Source: Klebsormidium nitens (lineage: Eukaryota; Streptophyta; Klebsormidiophyceae; Klebsormidiales; Klebsormidiaceae). From it: a stretch of DNA of 64,000 nucleotides. Under the pieces are notes generated by a model. The model was not told the DNA's origin and made no database searches. It saw only the letters and a program-made list of their open reading frames with translations. Positions 57,901 to 64,000 of this stretch are shown here, in pieces; within the stretch, counting starts at the first letter, position 1; each line of letters opens with the position of its first letter. A program made the translations under genes and the position numbers. The stretch lies in assembly GCA_000708835.1 (NCBI GenBank), contig DF237031.1, positions 162,423 through 226,422 of the forward strand. Direction: 5' to 3'.

Positions 57901-60900
57901 TTCGAGGAACGGGTACGCTGATTTCAAAAGTAATGGAGACGCGTGGCCCGCTGCAGGTGAAGGAGGCTGCGGAGCGCGAGGCGGAGCTGGTGCGGCAGTT
58001 GGAGGAGGTGCGCGAGCAGATGGTGCGCGATGCGCAGTCGGCCGCGGCGCGCGAGGACAGGCTCAGGCGGGACGTGCGGGAACTGGAGGCACGCTGCCAG
58101 GTGGGGGCGCTTGGTTTCTTGCTTGACGGGCGCGCGCTTTATCTTGACATTCAACCTTAGGAGATCAGGTGGCTTTCAATCGCAAGTGTTCCTCATTCTA
58201 TTCTTGATCAGGGCAGCAAATCTTGGGGTTCCTGAGCAAAATACTGTGTTAGCCTTGAACTACCCCAACTGTCTGCAAAGGGAGGAACAAAACAAGTCGA
58301 CGGACCGAGGTCGCGCTGGCCTTTTTTCGTTTCCAACCTCACTGTCAGTGGTATTCTTGGAACGGGAGTATCTTCGGCTCCTGACCCCACTTTTCGCCCG
58401 CTCCCAGGACGCCGAAGCACGCCACTCGGAGCTGATTGCGCGCGTCCCCGACTCCACTCGCCCGCTGCTGCGCCAGATCGAGGCTCTGCAAGAGGCTGCC
58501 TCGTCGCGCGCTGAGTCGTGGGGGGCTGTGGAGCGTACGCTGAACGCGCGGGTGCAGGAAGCGGAGGTGGCGGCAGCGGGGGCGCAGGAGAGGGAACGAT
58601 CTGCAGCTGATCGGCTGACGCAGGCGGCGAGTAGGATGGCGGTCATGGAAGCGCAGGTGAGGAGGGGGAACGTGATTGTTTTCAAGGTTCACGGCGGATT
58701 CTTGGGTGCAGGGAGTGCAGAGACCAGCGTTGGCTTGCTGGCTTGGTACTCGCAAAGGAATTGATTGATGGGCGGACTGAGAATGAAGCTGAGGTTATCA
58801 AGAGAGCGAAAGTGTTTGACGTGTCAAAAGCAAGAAATCAGAATATTCAGAATCGCACCGATTTGCCAAAAAGCGGGTACACGGCATTTCTGCAAGTGAG
58901 GGCGATTTTGTAGGTTTGCTCAGACAGTGTTCTCTGTTTAAGAAGAGCACAAGGCACATATAAAGCCAGCCTTGAATCCTCAAGAGCTCGATTGTCGAGA
59001 GAGAATTCATGAAGTATGTTTCAACAGGTGTGCGAAACGATTGAACGATCGAGATAGGGAGAAGGCGCGATATGAAGCGTGAGGTCCGGTGCTTGCCAGG
59101 TGTCGATGCTGCGCGCAGAGCAGTCTGCGCTGCAGCGGTCGCTGGAGAAGGAGCGTGCGCGCGCGGGCGAGACGCGGCAGGAGCTGCTCGCGCTGAAAGA
59201 GGCGGCGGCCACGCACGAGGGCCGCGCATCGCAGCTGGAGGACGAAATGAAGGACCTGCGGACGGCGCACCGGAAGGAGGCCCAAGAGGCCGCCAGGAAG
59301 AGGGACGCACTAGAGCAGGTCAGGGTTTGAGGTTGAGGGTTCTGGGAGTTACGAATTGCAGGGGGCGGGGACCAATGCTTCTCGACTTTCTTACTTGCAC
59401 CGACATGTCAACTTTTCAGGTTTTTAAAGCTGTTTGAACCGCTGCTCTTGTCGTGCCTTCTTGACTCCGGTTCGTAGCGCATCGATTCTGCGGAATACGC
59501 CGCGGGTTCTCCGAATGGTCGCAACGGCTATTTCATAACCCGAGGCAGCCGAGAGAAGAACTTGCCGTATGGAAGCGACTGTAAACGTGTTTTTGCAAGG
59601 GTCCACGTTGGATACAATGCAAAGACGGTTGGTCAGCGAGGAAAGGACTCAATTCAGATCGAGGTTGTCAACTTTCGGATGGTGACTCAACTCTCCAAAC
59701 TGAGGGAGAAATGTCATTGGAATTTTCTGCTCGTCATATTTGTCAATTGATGAAGCGAGCCTGAAAATGTGTGCGCTGCAGTATTTGTGGATGCCAGAGG
59801 CCAAACTGCCGATGTCCCTTTTCACTCCAGCAACATACTGTGAGCAGACTTCAATTCGGATCGAGTCTCGGTGAGACAAATGCAGCACCTTTTCAGGCTC
59901 CCTCACATTGTTGCTGTCTCACGCAGGAGCTGGAAGCGCTGCGGGCGGAACGGGAGAAGCTGCGCGCGGGCCAGGCGCCGGCCGTGCACCGAGGAGCGCC
60001 GGAGCGGAACGGCGGAGGTGCGGGGGAGAGCGTGGCGGACGCGACGAGCGAGCGGCGGATGAGCCGACGGCCGTCCAACGCGAGCAGCGCGGGGAGCAGC
60101 ATGGAGGAGGGCTTCTTCCTGCAACACTCGCTGGTGAGTCAGGGCCTTGAGTGACCAATGACTACGTGAGTAACAAGCTCGCTCAATCCACTTCTGTTGA
60201 CACTTAGTCGCCCGGACTGAGAGGGAGGGGCTTACAGCCGATGGTAGTAGTAGCTGTCAACTTGTGACGTCGTCAAGCGGACCAAGTGAGTCGAAGTGGA
60301 GAAAAAATGGCGCACTTGTCCAAGAAGAATGTCGCAGCAAGCCTGCCAAGAGGCACGAGACGATGGATTGGCAAATCTGTGTGCCCGTTGTCATTGACTG
60401 GTCCCTCGTCGTCGCAAGAAGATTCGTCCAATTCCTTCCAAAATTGATTGCGTGAAGCTTATGGGTGCGCTTCTGGTCAGCCTCAAGAGACTCGGTGATA
60501 CCAGGGAATCAATGTTCGCAACTTTATCCGACACTTTTGTGAACATACCTACTGCCAGCTCATCTTTGACGGGAAACAGACGCCACTTTGCTCTCACGTC
60601 TCTGGTCGCCCTCAACATGACCGTGTCTTTTGTTGTCAAAAGCCTAGCAAACTAATTTGATTCGTTCTCCTTACAAAAAGACTGCTCTGACCGCATCTCC
60701 TACCAAAAGAGCTTTGACTGCGGTCGACACAGCGTCCCGCACGTTTATGTAGATTCTCCACTCTTCCTCTTCCATTCAGCTACTGTTTTCTGACCCGCCC
60801 TCTCTTTGCCGTCTCAGGGCGCGCCTTACCCCGGCAGTCACGAAGGCGGTCCGGCCTGGGGCAGCGGCCCGCGGGGCGGCGTGTCGGCCAGCGCCGTGGA

Positions 60901-63009
60901 GCAACTAGAGGCGCTGCTGCGACAACGGGAAGGGGAGCTCGCATCCTACTCCAGCCGGCTGGTGAGAACATGAGAATCAAGGGTTAGAGCCGAAGCATAT
61001 CTGGAGGAGTGAACGCTTATGACCCTCCAAGTTGCGGATCAAATCGCTCTGCTCGAGACGTTTCTGCCTGCAATCCAGTCGACTTCAGAATGCTAGAACG
61101 AGCCCTCAAGTGACCAGGTTGTCAGTGCGACCGTTTCTTAATATCAAGAAATGAGGTTTCTGTTGCAACAACCAGATGTGTAGTAGCTCTCCATTCAGGA
61201 GCGAGCGATGATCTCGGCACGGGTGCCGTTGCTGCAAAAAAAAAATGGACGAAACTCAGCAGTGAGTGATGTTCATAGCGTCTGTTGGAAAGACTTGCGC
61301 AGCAGAGGCGGTAGTGGTTCGAAAGCTATCACATGCATCGCTTCCGCATTTACACTGGTGGACAATCTCAGTAGTTCGACGTTCATTACGCCTTCGAAAG
61401 TTTCTGCCGTGACTGCTGGACATTTCGACCTTCGGTTTGTGATTCACATTGTGTCAGAATCTGCGATCCTAATTAACTCTGCCAGATTCACGCCTCTGGT
61501 CCGCTCTCTGCAGGCGTCGGTAGAGGGCACGCGCGACGCTCTTCGGCAGGGGCTGATGGAGATCGCCTTTGGACGGCTTCGCATCCGCGATTCCTTAACG
61601 ATACCATCCACCCGTTTGCTGGGCAACTCCTGACGGGACGGATTGTGTACATGTCTTTCTCAGGGCCGCTGACCCACCCCTGGTGGCGTTGTGGGCGGGC
61701 ACGCCCGAAGAAACAGCTGGGGTGCGCACAATACAGACCATCCATATGCCTCTGGAATCGTCTGGAGAACGGTTGGAAAGTCCGGCTTGAAACAAAAGTC
61801 GAAGTATTTTTTCTTCTAACGTGTCCACGCGTGTGCCCCGTCCTTTCCAGGCGTCGTTGGAGGGCACGCGCGACGCTCTCGCGGAGGAGCTGGTGCGCAC
61901 AACGCAGGCGACGGAGGAGCTGGGCCGGGAGGCCGCGCTGCTGCCCAGCCTGCGCGCCGAGCTGGAGGCGCTGCGCCGCCGCCACGCGTCCGCGCTGGAG
62001 CTCATGGGGGAGCGCGACGAGGAGGTGAGCGCACAAGAGGAAATCCAGGGTTCTAGGGTAACGTCCACTTCACATGCGTCCACCTAAGGCATTGGTATTT
62101 TGAAAGTCCGCCGAGGTTTGACAACGGGCGACTTCACCAGCGGGCAAACCGCCGAAAAGGCCCAGATTTTGCCGAACAGGCGATTCCTCTGACGCATGTG
62201 AAGAGGGCTTAACGAATCAGAAAAAAAGAGGGCTTGACGTTGGCAAAAGCCCTACATTCGAGCTTTCATCTTTCTCGTATCTGGAAAGCCGGATGTAGCG
62301 TTGCTTTCAGGTCCCCAAGTTTGAATTTGCTTTTGCATCGCCCATAGCTGTACAAAAGTTGTCGGAAGCTTGCGTTAGCTCATCCAATCGAGTCGAGGAT
62401 TTGCGGGTCTGGCTGCATGTGTGTGGACGAGAGGTATACGAAAGTCGCGGGGCCTCCTCTGCTTTGATGGTGGAACTTGCAGCGACTTGTGAGTATGCGA
62501 AAGCACTTCATCGAGGTTAGGTGCTCGTATCAGCTGCGAGTCAGCTCGCGATAGCGCACTCTTACGATTGTTTCAGCGTGGAGTAGTGAGGATAAGGGCC
62601 ACGTTGTGCCCGGGCCCCGGCGCTCGCTCCGTGTGACTGGTGTGCGGCGGACGTGCGGTGCAGGTGGAGGAGCTGCGCGCGGACCTGCAGGACCACAAGA
62701 GCATGTACCGCGAACAGATCGACATGCTCGTCAAGCAGGTGGGGGACGGCCCACGAGTACACTCGAGCGCGGCTTTCGGTAGAAACTTTTGATAGGGCTG
62801 TTTGCTGCTGCATGTCGTTGCAAAGCCCGTGTAAGGCAGTCTTGCACAGCTCTTGGCTTCGAGTGAGCTTGATGGAGGAATTATGCTGTTCCTGGCTTGT
62901 CTCACAGATACATCCGAATCCAGGTTGGCGTTGCTAGGTTGATACTGAGCTCTATGTGCCTTTTTCCGTCTTGCAGATTGAAAGGCAGAGCAAGTCCAAT
63001 CTCACCTAG
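51958..63009 (+). CDS. GC5: Golgin candidate 5 / TMF-like Golgi coiled-coil protein
   Basis: Fifteen exons close in frame: 51958-52096, 52866-54358, 54898-54969, 55374-55451, 55843-55957, 56371-56480, 57135-57335, 57957-58100, 58408-58656, 59100-59318, 59927-60133, 60818-60961, 61851-62024, 62664-62738, 62977-63009; 1150 aa. The start (MAWAGFPKVSLGDLAGAVNK, QESVKSIEKNFDSALG) and end (ASLEGTRDALAEELVR, ELMGERDEE, VEELRADLQDHKSMYREQID, MLVKQ) match plant golgin candidate 5, a TMF relative of about 950 aa that binds Rab GTPases and tethers Golgi vesicles. Exon 2 is a long acidic, Ala/Glu-rich disordered region that accounts for most of the extra length. Exons 3-11 are nearly continuous coiled coil, including VPDSTRPLLRQIEALQEAAS. 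MSRRPSNASSAGSSMEEGFF matches the conserved Ser-rich break. The intron after exon 6 has a GC donor (CTGCAG then GCAAGC). Exon 13 has two upstream echoes. Confidence 0.92.
56481..57134 (+). other. GC-AG intron in the golgin gene
   Basis: Exon 6 ends CGGCTGCAG and the intron begins GCAAGC, with acceptor TTCGTGCAG. This is the only boundary that closes the frame with exon 7 (VEEAKTESIQKDKAKTERQL), and it matches the family alignment as I recall it. It is the second GC donor in the window. Confidence 0.75.
61503..61740 (+). repeat. Two upstream echoes of golgin exon 13 5' end
   Basis: Exon 13 truly begins at 61851 and reads ASLEGTRDALAEELVR. A copy beginning at 61514, after a good acceptor (CTCTCTGCAG), reads ASVEGTRDALRQGLME and stays open until a stop at 61633. 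A second, decayed copy (about 61675-61740) preserves GGGCGGGCACGCCCGA and GGTGCGCACAA in the right order and spacing. Unlike the echo series in the SANT gene, the farther copy is the better preserved one. Confidence 0.8.
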
Positions 63010-64000
63010 ACCATTGCACTTGGTGTTGCATGGAGTTTATTCCTCAACAACAATGTATTGCTAACAATAGGAACTGAATTAGACAGGCGTTTTCTCACTG
63101 TAAACTCTTTTCAAAGTGACTGGCGTTTGTGGAAGCGGATTGGTGGACTCCAGCAATATCGCAGTCTCAGCTTGTGGCTAACCGTTTTTGAGCTTGTTTA
63201 GTTGCATGCTAGCCAAGTCACTGAATGAATCTCAGTCTCACTAGCGCACGGGCACGGCGGCAAGCCTCAGAAACCGTTTGGCACGTTGCAATCATGCGTT
63301 TCCAACTTGGCAAGCGAGTTGTCATGAAAATTATTATGCACTATTGGAAGCCGCGCACGGACGGTGGCTCTCTATGTACTGTTGATCGCATGGGCTTCAA
63401 GCTAGCTTGCGCGCGACACACCGCATTGCACCATATTGCAAGAAGGGGAAGTGACAGTCCAATGAGTCGGAAGATTCAGCCTGCTAGTCACCGGACTTAT
63501 GCATATAGGTAATTCATCATTTACTTAGTCGTGCCGGCGGGACAATTGATATTGAAGCATGGAGTGCCAGCATGCAGTGTGCATATACGATGCCAACCGC
63601 GATACTATAGTGCTGCCAAATTGGTAGCCGCGGCCGCGGCTCTGCATGAGCTAGGCACCTCGGCGGCCTGACGATACGATCGGATCCAACATGCATGCCA
63701 TGATGATCGATATATAAACCACATGCATGCCATGATGCGGCCGGCCGGCCACCCATGCAGGCCGGTCCTATATCCATATGGCCGGTCACGGCCGAGATAA
63801 AAGTTTCTATGTTTGACTCACCGGCTCAGTCCATCAATATTCACCATGATTTGCTGGCAATTAAGTATATCTTACTACCATCAGTCTGCCAACCGATCCA
63901 ACAATCCATGCGCACATTATTTTAGTAACGGAGCTATACCTTCGATCTGATATCAACTTACGGTTCGATCATCAATCATTGAATCGCGGTGTCATAAATA
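63010..64000. other. 3' flank of the golgin gene, palindrome-rich end
   Basis: No exon was found. From about 63.5 kb the sequence is packed with ATGCATGC, GATCGATATAT, CCGCGGCCGCGG and GGCCGGCCGGCC words. A 17-nt direct repeat (ACATGCATGCCATGATG) occurs at 63689-63705 and 63721-63737. It resembles the other three palindrome-rich spacers and runs off the window. Confidence 0.5.

Noticed and set aside
1-64000. tRNA, rRNA, riboswitch, operon or prokaryotic mobile-element signatures
   Set aside because: None was recognised by eye. The gene structures are clearly spliced eukaryotic nuclear genes. A covariance-model search would be needed to exclude small RNAs.

Overview
The window is nuclear DNA of a plant-type eukaryote. 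All confident genes are split by GT-AG introns (two use GC-AG), introns run from about 120 nt to 1.7 kb, exon phases close exactly, and several proteins are of plant type: a golgin candidate 5/TMF-like golgin, a SANT plus bromodomain protein of the land-plant family, and a WDR13-like WD40 protein. Together with a kynurenine 3-monooxygenase-like gene, this suggests a streptophyte green alga. A Klebsormidium-like source is my guess and is not shown by the sequence.

Layout: 1-4.7 kb, no recognisable gene. 4764-13758 (+), SANT-coiled coil-bromodomain protein, 5 exons, 2130 aa, dominated by one 5.1-kb exon. 13.8-15.9 kb, convergent spacer. 22880-15865 (-), WDR13-like WD40 protein, 10 exons, 462 aa. 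22.9-30.3 kb, mostly unassigned, with a few exon-like islands. 30267-36574 (+), FAD monooxygenase resembling kynurenine 3-monooxygenase, 10 exons, 511 aa. 36.6-39.2 kb, spacer. 39176-44556 (+), a fusion of a DUF2236/MpaB-like domain with a complete cis-prenyltransferase, 7 exons, 665 aa. 44.6-46.3 kb, 3'-end repeats then spacer. 50232-46340 (-), START-domain protein, 7 exons, 340 aa. 50.2-52.0 kb, divergent promoter region. 51958-63009 (+), golgin, 15 exons, 1150 aa. 63.0-64.0 kb, palindrome-rich spacer.

The genes do not form one pathway. They are housekeeping or regulatory genes of chromatin, lipid/isoprenoid metabolism, membrane traffic and cofactor metabolism.

Two things stand out. First, four genes carry 'junction echoes': decayed tandem copies of an exon edge with its splice site and nearby intron, in units of about 105-200 nt. 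Copies of an exon's 5' edge lie upstream of the exon and copies of its 3' edge lie downstream. A fifth gene has its 3' end (last codons, stop and flank) repeated about four times. This looks like a way introns and 3' ends grow here. Second, a DUF2236 domain (a superfamily that includes latex-clearing oxygenases) is fused to a cis-prenyltransferase (the polyisoprene-making family), an arrangement I do not recognise from described proteins.

Exon coordinates were derived by hand from splice consensus, reading-frame closure and remembered family motifs. No alignment or transcript evidence was available.
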